Shown here: positions 1-8,443 of the stretch, in pieces
Numbering within the stretch: the first letter of the stretch is position 1
How the letters are laid out: each line of letters starts with the position of its first letter
NCBI GenBank assembly: GCA_038326025.1
Contig: JBBQJP010000003.1
Coordinates: forward strand, 67,462 to 131,461
DNA: 64,000 nucleotides
Source of the DNA: CAISIP01 sp038326025
GTDB taxonomy: Bacteria > Pseudomonadota > Gammaproteobacteria > Burkholderiales > Burkholderiaceae_C
Reading direction: 5' to 3'
Made by a program: the position numbers and the translations under genes
The notes under the pieces: model-generated
Told to the model about the DNA's origin: nothing
Databases searched by the model: none
Seen by the model: the letters and a program-made list of their open reading frames with translations, nothing else

Positions 1-338
1 GCCACCACCTGCGCGCCGGTACGCGAAACCGGCGCGGCCACCTGCACCTCGGGCACTTCCAGCGCGATTGCCAGCGCGTCTTCTTCGGTCAGCGACTGGC
101 CGGTCTGCGCGCCCAGTCGCGCGCCTCCCTGGGTGATGGTGCCTGGAAACACCAGCATGATGTTCGAGCCAAGGCCCTTCATCTGCTCCTTGACCCGGTC
201 CGTCGCGCCCCGCCCGACCGCAATCATCGTGATCACGGCCGCCACACCGATGATGATGCCCAGCATGGTCAGGATGCTGCGCAGGGTATTGGCGGCCAAT
301 GCCCGCCAGGCGCTGCGCAGCGCAGCCAGCGTATTCAT
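1..338 (-). CDS. MacB-type ABC transporter permease, N-terminal part (cut by window edge)
   Basis: Inner-membrane permease of a macrolide/lipoprotein-type efflux ABC system. The visible N-terminus (about 112 residues) reads MNTLAALRSAWRALAANTLR, then a hydrophobic segment (ILTMLGIIIGVAAVITMIAV) and the GRGATDRV..GSNIM stretch typical of MacB/FtsX-like permeases, entering the periplasmic MacB_PCD domain. The start ATG overlaps the stop of the ATPase gene (ATGA, 335-338), so the two are translationally coupled. In E. coli MacB the ATPase and permease are one chain; here they are separate polypeptides. The gene continues off the left edge, so its C-terminal helices cannot be assessed. Confidence 0.9.
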   Translation of the reverse strand, partial: MNTLAALRSAWRALAANTLRSILTMLGIIIGVAAVITMIAVGRGATDRVKEQMKGLGSNIMLVFPGTITQGGARLGAQTGQSLTEEDALAIALEVPEVQVAAPVSRTGAQVV

Positions 339-1093
339 GGCGCCGACTCCGGCAAAGGCGCGCCCGGTGCATGGTCGCGGCCCTGCCACACATCGCGCGG
401 CTGGCGCTCCTGGTCCAACACGATCAGCCCGTCGCGGAACACGATCTTGCGCCGCGCCCATTCGGCGATGTCGCTTTCGTGCGTCACCAGCACCACCGTC
501 ATGCCGGCGCGGTTGAGATCGGTCAGCAGGCGCATGATGTCTTCGCTGGTCTGGGTGTCGAGCGCGCCGGTCGGCTCGTCGGCCAGGATCAGTTGCGGCT
601 GATTGACCAGCGCGCGTGCAATCGCCACGCGCTGCTGCTGGCCGCCGGACAACTCGGACGGCGTGTGCGCATAACGCTCGCCCAGTCCGACCTGTTGCAA
701 TGCCGCCATCGCCCGCTCGTGGCGTATCGCCGCCGCGACGCCGGCATACACCATGGGCAGTTCCACGTTTTCCAGCGCACTGGTGCGCGGCAGCAAGTTG
801 AACTGCTGGAACACGAAGCCGATGCGACGGTTGCGGATGGACGCCAATTGGTCCGGCGACATAGCCTCCACCGACTCGCCCGCAAGCCGGTAGTGGCCGG
901 CACTTGGCAGGTCAAGGCAACCAAGAATGTTCATCAACGTCGACTTGCCCGAACCCGAGGCACCCATGATGGCGACGAAGTCGCCTTCGGCAATATCCAG
1001 CGACACGCCGCGCAGCGCATGCACGGTCTGGTCGCCCATGCTGTAGACCTTGGTGAGATTGCTCGCCGCGATCAGCATTGACACATCCACCAT
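335..1093 (-). CDS. MacB-type ABC transporter ATP-binding protein
   Basis: Cytoplasmic ATPase subunit that powers the adjacent permease. Walker A is GASGSGKST, the Q-loop lies in FVFQQFNLL, the ABC signature is LSGGQQQRVAIARAL and Walker B is LILADEPTGALD, followed by the H-loop VTHE, all in the order of the LolD/MacB family. I place the start at MVDVSML (1093); an in-frame ATG four codons later (1081) is also possible, with GGTGG upstream. A longer frame to 1189 would overlap the adaptor gene heavily and is unlikely. The gene follows the adaptor by 10 bp and overlaps the permease by 4 bp, so it is the middle gene of a three-gene efflux operon. The substrate cannot be read from the sequence. 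Confidence 0.92.
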   Translation of the reverse strand: MVDVSMLIAASNLTKVYSMGDQTVHALRGVSLDIAEGDFVAIMGASGSGKSTLMNILGCLDLPSAGHYRLAGESVEAMSPDQLASIRNRRIGFVFQQFNLLPRTSALENVELPMVYAGVAAAIRHERAMAALQQVGLGERYAHTPSELSGGQQQRVAIARALVNQPQLILADEPTGALDTQTSEDIMRLLTDLNRAGMTVVLVTHESDIAEWARRKIVFRDGLIVLDQERQPRDVWQGRDHAPGAPLPESAP

Positions 1094-1103
1094 GGCCGCT
1101 TGC

Positions 1104-3230
1104 TCAGAAAAGCAGGCGTGGACCGCCGGCGGGCCGGCCTGAGCCGCCTGCCGGCGCCTGCACGCCGATGATGACAGTGGCACCTTCACGCAGTTCAGCC
1201 TCCGAAGGACTCCCCGCAGGCAGTATCAGTTCGGTGCTGCTGCCGTCGGAGATACCCAGTCGCACGTTGAAGGCCTTCGGCTTGCCGTCGGCACCCATCA
1301 AGTAGATGCGGCCACGCGTGTTGGTGCGTCCGCCGGCTTCGGCCAGCATGGCGGCATACCGGGTCTTTTGCTCCGGAGTGAGCACATCGCCGATGCGGGC
1401 CCGCAGGTCCTCCATGATGCGTTCGCGGCCCTTGGGCCGCTCCTCGGCCGGCAGGTCACGCAGAGTCATGAAACGTGGCCGCGCGTCGGCCATCAGGCCG
1501 TCGACCTTGGCAGCCTGATCCGGGCCCAGCTTGAGCTCGGCCACCAGCCGGTTACGGAACTCCTGCAGCGGGCCGCCACCTTGTGCAGCTGGCGCCACTG
1601 CCATGGCCGGGCCGCCGGGGGTCGCAGCAGCGCCAGCGCCGGGGACAGAACCAGCGCCATTGGTCACGCTGGCCGACGCGCCGGCATCCGATGAAGCTGC
1701 TCGCGCCACCTGGGAATTTGCCGCGGCTGCCTTGCTGCCAGATGGAGCAGTTCCTGCAACGGCCGCCGACGCCCCGCGCTGCGGCGGGTTGACGCTGGCG
1801 CCGGCACCGCCGGCTTGCGCCGAGCGGTTGGCCGCGGCCCGGGCCTGCATTTGCTCGTAGGTTGCGCGCTGATCCGGCGACAACATCGTATTGATCTTGA
1901 TCTGCATGTCACCCAGCAGCTTGATACGCGCCGCCGGGCGTGTTTCTTCGTCCAGGTCGGCCAACGCCATGAAACGCGGGCGCAGCTCGAGCATGATGGC
2001 GTCGAGTTTGCCCTGCTGCGATGCGTCAAGCTGCAACTCGCCCACCAGGCGCTCGCGCATCGCCGCGAAGCCGCCGCCGGGCGCCTGTTGCGCATGTGCT
2101 TGCGGGAACAGCGACCAGCCGGGTGCAGCCCCCGTCGTCGTGTCGGAGGCCCTGCCCATCGGTGCCGAGGCACCGGGCGCCGGCGGCTCGATGCCGGCAA
2201 TGCGCACCCGCAGAGCTGCATTGGGCACCTTGAGCACGTTGTCGCGCTGGTCGGTGACGATGCGCACATTGGCCGTCATGCCCGGCAACAGGCGCCCCGC
2301 GCTGTTCGAGAACCCGACCACGGCCACATAAGTCACCACATTGGCAATAGTCTGCGCCGCCTTGCGCACCTGGCGCACTTCGCCCTCGAAGTTCTGTCCC
2401 GGAAACGCATCGACCGTGAACGTTGCCCGCTGGCCGGAGCGGATGCGCCCCACGTCGCTTTCGTCCACACTGGCGTCGACCTGCATGTCGGAGAGGTTCT
2501 GGGCGATCACGAACAGCTCGGGCGACTGCAGGCTGGCCGCCACGGTCTGTCCCTTTTCGATCGCCCGTTTGATCACGATTCCGTTGACCGGCGACGTGAT
2601 GCGCGTACGGGCCAGGTCCACCCGGGACTGCGCCAGCGCGGCCTGACGCTGCGACACGTTGGCCATCGCCGTCTTGATCTGGGCCTCGGTCACGCCCACC
2701 TGGGCCTGGGTCGCCTTGAGCGCCTCGGTCGTGGTGTTGACCAGCGCGCGTGCCCGGTCGGCCTCACTCTGGGCAATGAACTGCATCTGCACCAGGCTCT
2801 GCTTGCGTTCGAAATCGCGCTGGGCCTCGTTCAGGTCGACCTGGGCGCGCGCCACCTGGGCCCGGCCGGCCGCGGCGTTGGCCTGGGCCGTCATCACGGC
2901 GGCCTGCGCCGCTTCGACATCGGCCTGGGCCGAGCGCACGCGGTATTCGAAGGTCTCCGGGTCAATCTGGGCGAGCAGTTGCCCGGCCTTGACCTCGGAG
3001 TTGAAATCCACCAGCAGGTCACGGATCTGGCCAGAGACCTGGGTGCCGACCGACACCTGGGTTACCGGGTTCACCGCGCCGCTGGCCGAGACCGTCGCCT
3101 GCAAGTTGCCACGCTCGATCGTCGCCGTTCGGTACTGCACCGGATCAACGCCCGGGCGCTGCCACCACCAGGCCGCACCCGCGAGCCCCAGCACGATCAC
3201 TGCCAGCAAGAATCCGCGTGTTTTGGTCAT
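1104..3230 (-). CDS. MacA-like periplasmic adaptor with duplicated helical (CpxP/Spy-like) insertion
   Basis: Membrane-fusion adaptor linking the inner-membrane ABC pump to an outer-membrane channel. Residues 1-24 form an N-terminal membrane anchor. Residues 45-90 and 205-245 are the lipoyl halves, flanking a long coiled-coil hairpin (about 95-205) rich in Ala/Gln, and the beta-barrel runs to about 345. At 708 residues it is far longer than the usual 370-420. The excess is two homologous helical modules, residues about 388-462 and 554-632, each with the pattern RLV.EL.L....Q..K.D....ARPRFM.L.DL..E.RP..R....ED...I...L.P.Q...Y. They are separated by an Ala/Gly/Ser linker (465-553). The membrane-proximal domain resumes at 640. 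The modules resemble the LTxxQ repeats of CpxP/Spy; this is a pattern comparison, not a search result. Confidence 0.88.
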   Translation of the reverse strand: MTKTRGFLLAVIVLGLAGAAWWWQRPGVDPVQYRTATIERGNLQATVSASGAVNPVTQVSVGTQVSGQIRDLLVDFNSEVKAGQLLAQIDPETFEYRVRSAQADVEAAQAAVMTAQANAAAGRAQVARAQVDLNEAQRDFERKQSLVQMQFIAQSEADRARALVNTTTEALKATQAQVGVTEAQIKTAMANVSQRQAALAQSRVDLARTRITSPVNGIVIKRAIEKGQTVAASLQSPELFVIAQNLSDMQVDASVDESDVGRIRSGQRATFTVDAFPGQNFEGEVRQVRKAAQTIANVVTYVAVVGFSNSAGRLLPGMTANVRIVTDQRDNVLKVPNAALRVRIAGIEPPAPGASAPMGRASDTTTGAAPGWSLFPQAHAQQAPGGGFAAMRERLVGELQLDASQQGKLDAIMLELRPRFMALADLDEETRPAARIKLLGDMQIKINTMLSPDQRATYEQMQARAAANRSAQAGGAGASVNPPQRGASAAVAGTAPSGSKAAAANSQVARAASSDAGASASVTNGAGSVPGAGAAATPGGPAMAVAPAAQGGGPLQEFRNRLVAELKLGPDQAAKVDGLMADARPRFMTLRDLPAEERPKGRERIMEDLRARIGDVLTPEQKTRYAAMLAEAGGRTNTRGRIYLMGADGKPKAFNVRLGISDGSSTELILPAGSPSEAELREGATVIIGVQAPAGGSGRPAGGPRLLF

Positions 3231-3251
3231 GACCGGATTCTAGGAACTCGC

Positions 3252-3274
3252 AACCCGGTTATCCGGTCCGGTTT
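3252..3274. promoter_or_regulatory. Inverted repeat upstream of the macA-like operon
   Basis: AACC.GG and CCGGTT half-sites form an imperfect dyad in the 186-bp gap between the efflux adaptor (minus) and the DUF2306 gene (plus), 22 bp from the adaptor start. On the minus strand a TTTACA hexamer precedes it by less than one promoter length. It could be an operator for the efflux operon; no regulator gene is adjacent, so this is weak. Confidence 0.25.
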
Positions 3275-3430
3275 CGAAGAATATGTAAAGACCATGCAAA
3301 GCATTTTGCGCCGCCCCATCGCAACTGGCGCTACCGCGGCGACGTTCCGTCGCATCGTGCTGGTCGCCACGACCCCCCGCTGGCACATTGCAGACCATGG
3401 CAAAGCGGAGGTTCCCATGTTGATGACACC

Positions 3431-3814
3431 TTGATCGCAATTCACTTGAGTGCGGCCGTCGGCGCACTGCTGCTCGGACCGGTTGCGTTGTGGGCCCGCA
3501 AGGGCGCGCGCCAGCGTCCCCGCCTGCACCGCGCGTTCGGCTACGCCTGGGTCACGCTGATGCTGGCGGCAGCCCTGTCGGCGATATTCATCCGCGACTA
3601 CAAGTTGCCCAGCATAGCCGGCTACACACCCATTCACCTGCTGGTGCCGATCACCTTGATCACGCTGTTTGGCGCGTTCCGGTTCCTGGCGCGCGGCGAC
3701 ATCGCCGGTCATCGCAAGGCCATGCAGAGCCTGTACTTCGGCGCATGCGTGGTGGCCGGCGGGTTCACCCTGTTGCCAGGTCGTTACCTGGGCAAGCTTG
3801 TCCTCGGGCAATGA
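3431..3814 (+). CDS. DUF2306 family membrane protein
   Basis: Small integral membrane protein of unknown function (127 residues) with four hydrophobic segments and conserved HR.FGY and GHR..M features (residues LHRAFGYAWV and GDIAGHRKAMQS) that I recognise as DUF2306. The annotated start is TTG at 3431. Just upstream a good Shine-Dalgarno (GGAGG, 3408-3412) precedes ATG at 3417, giving MLMTP and then TGA, which overlaps the TTG. Family members typically begin like MLMTPLIAIHL, so a single T missing at 3430-3432 would restore the natural start. Either the assembly has a 1-base error, or the gene is frameshifted at its start and expressed by translational restart at TTG. Confidence 0.8.
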   Translation: MIAIHLSAAVGALLLGPVALWARKGARQRPRLHRAFGYAWVTLMLAAALSAIFIRDYKLPSIAGYTPIHLLVPITLITLFGAFRFLARGDIAGHRKAMQSLYFGACVVAGGFTLLPGRYLGKLVLGQ

Positions 3815-3863
3815 CCTGGCCTGGCCTGAAACTTTTCACCGTCCACCTTACACGACAACGACC

Positions 3864-4439
3864 ATGCTGCTTCAGATCCTGATCCATCAACCGCAACAGC
3901 TCGCCACCATTGCCAGCAAGACGCCGCCGTGGGTCTGGGGCCTGCTGGCAGGGCTGCTGATGCTGGGTGCCAGCCAAATGCAGGCGCGTCACGTGGCGCG
4001 AGCGCGGGTCGGCGTGACGCCCGTGGCGATGACACTTTTTTCGCTATGGGGCATGGTGTCCGGATTCAAGGAGACGGGACAACTGGGCATTGCGATTGCT
4101 TTGTGGCTGGCGGCCTGTACAGGCAGTTTGGCCCTGCTTGTGTGGCGCACGCCAAGCGCGCCGCCAGGCACCCGGTATGACGCCAGCACCCGGACGTTTG
4201 ATCTGCCGGGCAGCGCCGTTCCATTGGCCCTGATTCTGGGGATTTTCATGACCAAATATGCCGCGGGGATCAAACTGGCGATGCAGCCGGACCTGGTTCG
4301 CGACACGCTGTTCGTGCGCAGCTTGGCGCCACTGTACGGAATGTTCAGCGGCGCATTCCTGGCCCGTGGCTGGCGCCTGTGGCGTCTGGCCGGCGCCACG
4401 GCGTCCACAACGCATTTGCCAGCGCAACCCATCACTTGA
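3864..4439 (+). CDS. DUF6622-like integral membrane protein
   Basis: 191-residue membrane protein with about five hydrophobic helices (for example VWGLLAGLLMLGASQ, GIAIALWLAACTGSLALLV, LALILGIFMTKYAAGI). The order of features (start MLLQILIHQP, then TPPWVWGLL, later FDLPGSA and GIFMTKYA) matches the family I know as DUF6622; no biochemical role is established. Start ATG at 3864, 50 bp after the DUF2306 gene and 28 bp before the next gene, so probably cotranscribed with both. Longer in-frame extensions would overlap the preceding gene and lack membrane character. Confidence 0.75.
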   Translation: MLLQILIHQPQQLATIASKTPPWVWGLLAGLLMLGASQMQARHVARARVGVTPVAMTLFSLWGMVSGFKETGQLGIAIALWLAACTGSLALLVWRTPSAPPGTRYDASTRTFDLPGSAVPLALILGIFMTKYAAGIKLAMQPDLVRDTLFVRSLAPLYGMFSGAFLARGWRLWRLAGATASTTHLPAQPIT

Positions 4440-4467
4440 ACGGAGCATCCGCAGGAGAAAGACCTTC

Positions 4468-5790
4468 ATGGTTTTGACAACGGCACTGATACTGCTTGTG
4501 CTTGCAGTAATCGCGGCGCTGATCTTCGGCGGCCCGAAGCCGATCGCACCGCTGGCCAGTATCAACAAGCCCTTCGACAAGGTCGACTTCTCGGATGTGC
4601 CAAACACGCGCAGCTTTGCTGCACGCGACGGAACACGCCTGGCTAGGCTTGCCTATTCCGCAGCTGGCGCCGCACCGGGAACGCGACGCATCGTGCTGGT
4701 ACACGGATCATCTGCCCGTGCGCGTTCGATGCATGTACTTGCCAAGAGCCTGGCACATGCGGGATTAGACGTCGCCTCACTGGACATGCGGGGCCATGGC
4801 GACTCCGGCCCCCGTGGTCAGGTGCGTTATGTCGATCAACTGGGAGACGATGTCGAGGACTTCCTGCGCGCGGTTCCCCACACGGGTCCCAGCACGCTGG
4901 CCGGTTTTTCGTCCGGCGGAGGTTTTGTGCTGCGCTTTGCCGGTGGCAAGCGGCAGGATCTGTTCGACCGCTACTTGCTGCTGGCACCCTATCTGCATCG
5001 GACGGCGCCAATCAATCGGGTTATCGAGGATAAATGGGTGTCGGTCGGACTGCCACGATTCATTGCGCTGAGCCTGCTCAACCGGATCGGCATCACAGCC
5101 TGGAACCACTTGCCAGTGCTGCGATTCGGCCTGGACGATTCGATCAAGGACTACCTGACCAGCAGCTACAGCTACACCTTGACCCGGGCGTTCGGACCGC
5201 ATGACAACTACCGGGGTGATATCAGCAGGTCCCGCGTGCCGATGCGCATCATGGCAGGCAGCGAAGACGAGTTGTTCGATGCCAGTCGTTATGCCAGCAC
5301 CTTTGCCGATGCAGGTCGGCAAATACCGGTGACGGTGGTGCCCGGCGTCAGCCACATGGGACTGACACTGGATTCGCGTGCGATGTCTGCCATCATCAAT
5401 GCTGCCGGAAAACAGCGTTGCGCCGCTGCACGCCGCCGCGCCAAAGCAACGGCATCGCGCGCGCCAATTGACTTCGAGAATGAACCAAGCGCCATGAACA
5501 CCCCTTTATCCAACGACGAGATCGACCGACTGGCCCGCCGACGCGCTGGCGCCAAGCTTGGCTGGTATGCCCATGCGGTGGTGTATCTGGTCATCAACCT
5601 GCTCCTGTTCGCGCTCTCGGAATACGGCACAGGCCTGCGGCGCTGGTCGATCTTTCCGATGGTTGGCTGGGGCCTGGGACTGGTGCTCCATGGTGTGGCG
5701 GTGTTCCTGCTGGGCTCTGGATCCGGGCTGCGCGAACGTATGGTCGAGAAGGAGCGCGAGCGACTGCGGCGTGATCGCGGCCAGAGTTGA
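4468..5790 (+). CDS. Alpha/beta hydrolase read in frame into a C-terminal 2TM domain
   Basis: Starts at ATG 4468 behind AGGAG (4453-4457). Residues 1-20 are a membrane anchor. An alpha/beta hydrolase (monoacylglycerol lipase-like) domain spans about 48-312: oxyanion HG at 79-80, LDMRGHGDSG at 105-114, nucleophile elbow GFSSG (Ser148), probable acid Asp267 in SEDELFD, and His296 in VSHMG. No stop follows: a basic linker (316-335) runs straight into a 98-residue 2TM domain starting at Met343 (nt 5494, MNTPLSNDEIDRLARRRAGA), with two hydrophobic helices and a charged tail. 2TM proteins normally stand alone or join LytS-type kinases, and a kinase follows 19 bp downstream. It may be a true fusion, or two overlapping products with an internal start at 5494. 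Confidence 0.8.
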   Translation: MVLTTALILLVLAVIAALIFGGPKPIAPLASINKPFDKVDFSDVPNTRSFAARDGTRLARLAYSAAGAAPGTRRIVLVHGSSARARSMHVLAKSLAHAGLDVASLDMRGHGDSGPRGQVRYVDQLGDDVEDFLRAVPHTGPSTLAGFSSGGGFVLRFAGGKRQDLFDRYLLLAPYLHRTAPINRVIEDKWVSVGLPRFIALSLLNRIGITAWNHLPVLRFGLDDSIKDYLTSSYSYTLTRAFGPHDNYRGDISRSRVPMRIMAGSEDELFDASRYASTFADAGRQIPVTVVPGVSHMGLTLDSRAMSAIINAAGKQRCAAARRRAKATASRAPIDFENEPSAMNTPLSNDEIDRLARRRAGAKLGWYAHAVVYLVINLLLFALSEYGTGLRRWSIFPMVGWGLGLVLHGVAVFLLGSGSGLRERMVEKERERLRRDRGQS

Positions 5791-5809
5791 GTGCGCGAGA
5801 GGCGATCGC

Positions 5810-6838
5810 ATGCGCATCGACTGGATAGCCAAGGCAAGCCACCTGTTGCAGACCCTCGCGTTCTGTCTGGCCGCCGCAGCGATCCAGTACGCTTCCCGGC
5901 CGGAACGTGCCTACGAGGTTCCATTGGTGTACTCGCTGGCGATTGGCTGCAGCATCTGGTTCCTGATCGACTTCGGGCGCCATCTTTTTGTGTCCAGCGG
6001 CAGCATCGGATGGCCGCAGGGCCATGGTGCATGGTTATTGCCACTGTCCAGCGTGGCCGCTGGTTTTCTGTTGGGCACGGCCGCTGGTGACGCCTGGTTC
6101 GGCTGGTCGTCCTGGAGCGATGTCGGACTTCGAACCCTGCCTACCTCCCTGCTGATCACGGCCCTGGCTGGCACTGCCGCCAGCTACTTCTTCTACTCCC
6201 GAACCCAGCGAAGTTATCTCGCCGTGCGCATGGCCGAAGCCGGCGAACAGGCGACCCAGGCGCGGCTCAAGATGCTCGAGACCCAGCTCGAACCGCATAT
6301 GCTGTTCAATACGCTGGCCAACCTGCAAGCCTTGATCGACACCGACCCCGCACGCGCGCAGGTGATGCTCGAGCACCTGATCGCCTACCTGCGTGCCACG
6401 CTGGGGGCATCGCGCACAAGCACGCATTCCTTGCAGGCGGAATTCGATCGGCTGCGCGACTATCTCGAACTGATGGCCATCCGCATGGGCACACGCCTGT
6501 CGTTCGAATTGCAGTTGCCGCCGGCGCTGGCCAACCAGCCGGTGCCGACCTTGTTGTTGCAGCCCCTGGTGGAAAACGCCATCCGCCACGGCCTTGAACC
6601 CAAGGTGCAGGGAGGACGGATCACCGTGCGTGCCTTGCGCGCCGGTACGGTGCTGACGCTGGAAGTGGCCGACACCGGTGTCGGGTTGACGCAGCCCCAA
6701 CCTGCACACGACGGATTCGGCATGGCGCAGGTGCGCGAGCGGCTCGCCACGCGTTATGGAGATGCGGCGCTGTTGTCGACCGCGCCCGGCCCCGGAAGTG
6801 GGCTGGTGGTCAGCGTGCAGCTGCCGATGCACGACTGA
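5810..6838 (+). CDS. LytS/YehU-type sensor histidine kinase
   Basis: Membrane histidine kinase of the His_kinase (PF06580) class, 342 residues. Four hydrophobic segments occupy residues 10-130, with no recognisable extracellular ligand domain. A short coiled segment (138-158) leads to the H-box LEPHMLFNTL (phospho-acceptor His163; most relatives have PHFLFN). The N-box follows as LLLQPLVENAIRHGLEP, and G-boxes as DTGVGL and GFGMAQVRERL. Start ATG at 5810, 19 bp after the 2TM fusion; the response regulator follows 58 bp later, so this is a complete two-component pair. The signal is unknown; the adjacent 2TM protein is a candidate partner. Confidence 0.9.
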   Translation: MRIDWIAKASHLLQTLAFCLAAAAIQYASRPERAYEVPLVYSLAIGCSIWFLIDFGRHLFVSSGSIGWPQGHGAWLLPLSSVAAGFLLGTAAGDAWFGWSSWSDVGLRTLPTSLLITALAGTAASYFFYSRTQRSYLAVRMAEAGEQATQARLKMLETQLEPHMLFNTLANLQALIDTDPARAQVMLEHLIAYLRATLGASRTSTHSLQAEFDRLRDYLELMAIRMGTRLSFELQLPPALANQPVPTLLLQPLVENAIRHGLEPKVQGGRITVRALRAGTVLTLEVADTGVGLTQPQPAHDGFGMAQVRERLATRYGDAALLSTAPGPGSGLVVSVQLPMHD

Positions 6839-6896
6839 CGTCGACGTCCAATTGCGACCGCGCCATCCCTGCCCCATTGTCATTGCACCTCCCCCA

Positions 6897-7730
6897 ATGC
6901 CCACTGCGCTGATTGCCGAAGACGAGCCCCTGCTGGCGCAAGCCCTGCGCAAGGCCCTGGCACGTGCCTGGCCCGAACTGCAGATTGCCGCCAGCGTCGG
7001 CGACGGCGACGCCGCCGTGTTGCAGACCTTGATGCTGCGACCCGATGTGCTTTTTCTTGACATCCGCATGCCGGGGCGTAGCGGCATCGAAGCTGCGGCA
7101 GACATCGCCGACCAGTGGGAGACCGGTAGCGACGGCGCCGCGTTTCCGGCCTTGGTGTTCATCACCGCATACGAACAGTATGCGGTGCAGGCCTTCGAGA
7201 CCCACGCCGTCGACTATCTGCTCAAGCCATTGCAAGCCGAGCGCCTGGGCAAGACTGTTGAACGCCTGCGCACGCTGTTGTCGCAGCGGCAACCAGCCGG
7301 CGTAGCAGGCACCCCGGCGCAGAGCCGTGGGCCGTCCATCGAACAGGCCGTCGATCAATTGCGCCAACTACTGGCGGGCGCAGCGGAGCCGGTACCGGCT
7401 GCCGAACCGCTGACCGTGCTGCAGGCCAGTGTGGGCAACGTGATCCACATGGTGGCACTGGACGAGGTGCTGACGCTGGAGGCCGCCGACAAATACGTGC
7501 GCGTGCTGACCGCACAACACGAGTACCTGATCCGTACGCCGTTGCGCGAGATGCTGCCCCGGCTCGACCCGCAGGTGTTCTGGCAGGTACACCGCGCCCA
7601 TGTGGTGCGGGCCCGCGCCATCGACACCGTGACCCGGGACGAAACCGGCAAGCTCTGGTTGAAACTGCACGGGCGGCCTGAACGCATCGTGGTCAGCCGC
7701 CTGTACGCTCAGCGCTTCAAAGCCATGTGA
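6897..7730 (+). CDS. LytTR family response regulator
   Basis: DNA-binding response regulator, 277 residues, partner of the upstream LytS-like kinase. The receiver domain (about 3-128) has the acidic pair EDE (8-10), phospho-acceptor Asp55 in LFLDIRMPG, the switch residue region FITAYEQYAV and Lys in DYLLKPL. After a linker (130-170) the LytTR domain follows, with VDEV-like ALDEVLTLEAADKYVRVLT, the FWQVHRAHVV motif (canonical F.R.HRS..VN) and a terminal VVSRLYAQRFK. The start is ATG 6897 (MPTALIAEDEP), directly before the receiver beta-1 strand. LytTR proteins bind tandem direct repeats in target promoters; I did not find a convincing pair nearby. Confidence 0.93.
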   Translation: MPTALIAEDEPLLAQALRKALARAWPELQIAASVGDGDAAVLQTLMLRPDVLFLDIRMPGRSGIEAAADIADQWETGSDGAAFPALVFITAYEQYAVQAFETHAVDYLLKPLQAERLGKTVERLRTLLSQRQPAGVAGTPAQSRGPSIEQAVDQLRQLLAGAAEPVPAAEPLTVLQASVGNVIHMVALDEVLTLEAADKYVRVLTAQHEYLIRTPLREMLPRLDPQVFWQVHRAHVVRARAIDTVTRDETGKLWLKLHGRPERIVVSRLYAQRFKAM

Positions 7731-7765
7731 CACTGGCATTGTCAACCACTTCAGATTGTTGCCCC

Positions 7766-8401
7766 ATGCCTACCGAAACTTCCACGACCGCGCCGATGAA
7801 TCCCGATGCCGACCGTGTGCTGACGTTCTGGCTCGAGGACGGACTGCAACAGGGATGGCCGAGCCGCAATCTGGCGGACAAGTGGTTTGGCGGAGGCGCT
7901 GCGCTGGACCAGACCATTGAACGCGATTTCGGCGACAACGTGCGAAGCGCCGTGGCCGGGAAACTCACGACTTGGGAAGCGCACCCACTGGACCGGCTGG
8001 CACTGGTGATCTTGCTGGACCAGTTCACGCGCAACGTGTTCCGCTCACAGGCGCAGGCCTTCGCGGGCGATACACGCGCCCAGGCTCTGGTGCAGGACGG
8101 CATCATGCGCGGATGGGACCGCCAGTTGCCACTTGCAGGCACGGTATTCTTCTATATGCCGCTGATGCATGCCGAAGACCTCGCCTTGCAGGAAACCTGC
8201 GTGGCTTGTTTCAAGGCACTGGCCGCCGATGCGCCCGCTGAACGGCGCCAGGGTTTGCTGGGCAACGTCAAATTTGCCAAGCAACACCGCGACATCATTG
8301 CGCGCTTTGGACGTTTCCCGTATCGCAACGCCGCCATGGGTCGCAGCAGCAATACAGAAGAACTGGCGTTTTTGCGCGACGGTCCGCGCTTCGGCCAATA
8401 G
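7766..8401 (+). CDS. DUF924 family protein
   Basis: Cytosolic helical protein of the DUF924 (TPR-like fold) family, function unknown. Diagnostic segments are VLTFWLEDGLQQGW near the N-terminus, the DKWFGGG motif, LDRLALVILLDQFTRNVFR, the central FFYMPLMHAEDLALQ and the terminal FGRFPYRNAAMGRSSNTEE. I start it at ATG 7766 (211 residues); a GTG at 7727 overlapping the response-regulator stop (GTGA) is an alternative that would couple the two. It ends 42 bp before glnS. Length and motifs are complete. Confidence 0.85.
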   Translation: MPTETSTTAPMNPDADRVLTFWLEDGLQQGWPSRNLADKWFGGGAALDQTIERDFGDNVRSAVAGKLTTWEAHPLDRLALVILLDQFTRNVFRSQAQAFAGDTRAQALVQDGIMRGWDRQLPLAGTVFFYMPLMHAEDLALQETCVACFKALAADAPAERRQGLLGNVKFAKQHRDIIARFGRFPYRNAAMGRSSNTEELAFLRDGPRFGQ

Positions 8402-8443
8402 ACCAGGAGACACGGCGCGCTGGCGCCACCTAGAATTCGAGGC

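Noticed and set aside
1815..3434. A 539-codon open frame antisense to the MacA-like gene
   Set aside because: Composition is shadow-like (Arg/His/Leu-rich, no domains), while the minus-strand frame carries clear adaptor features.
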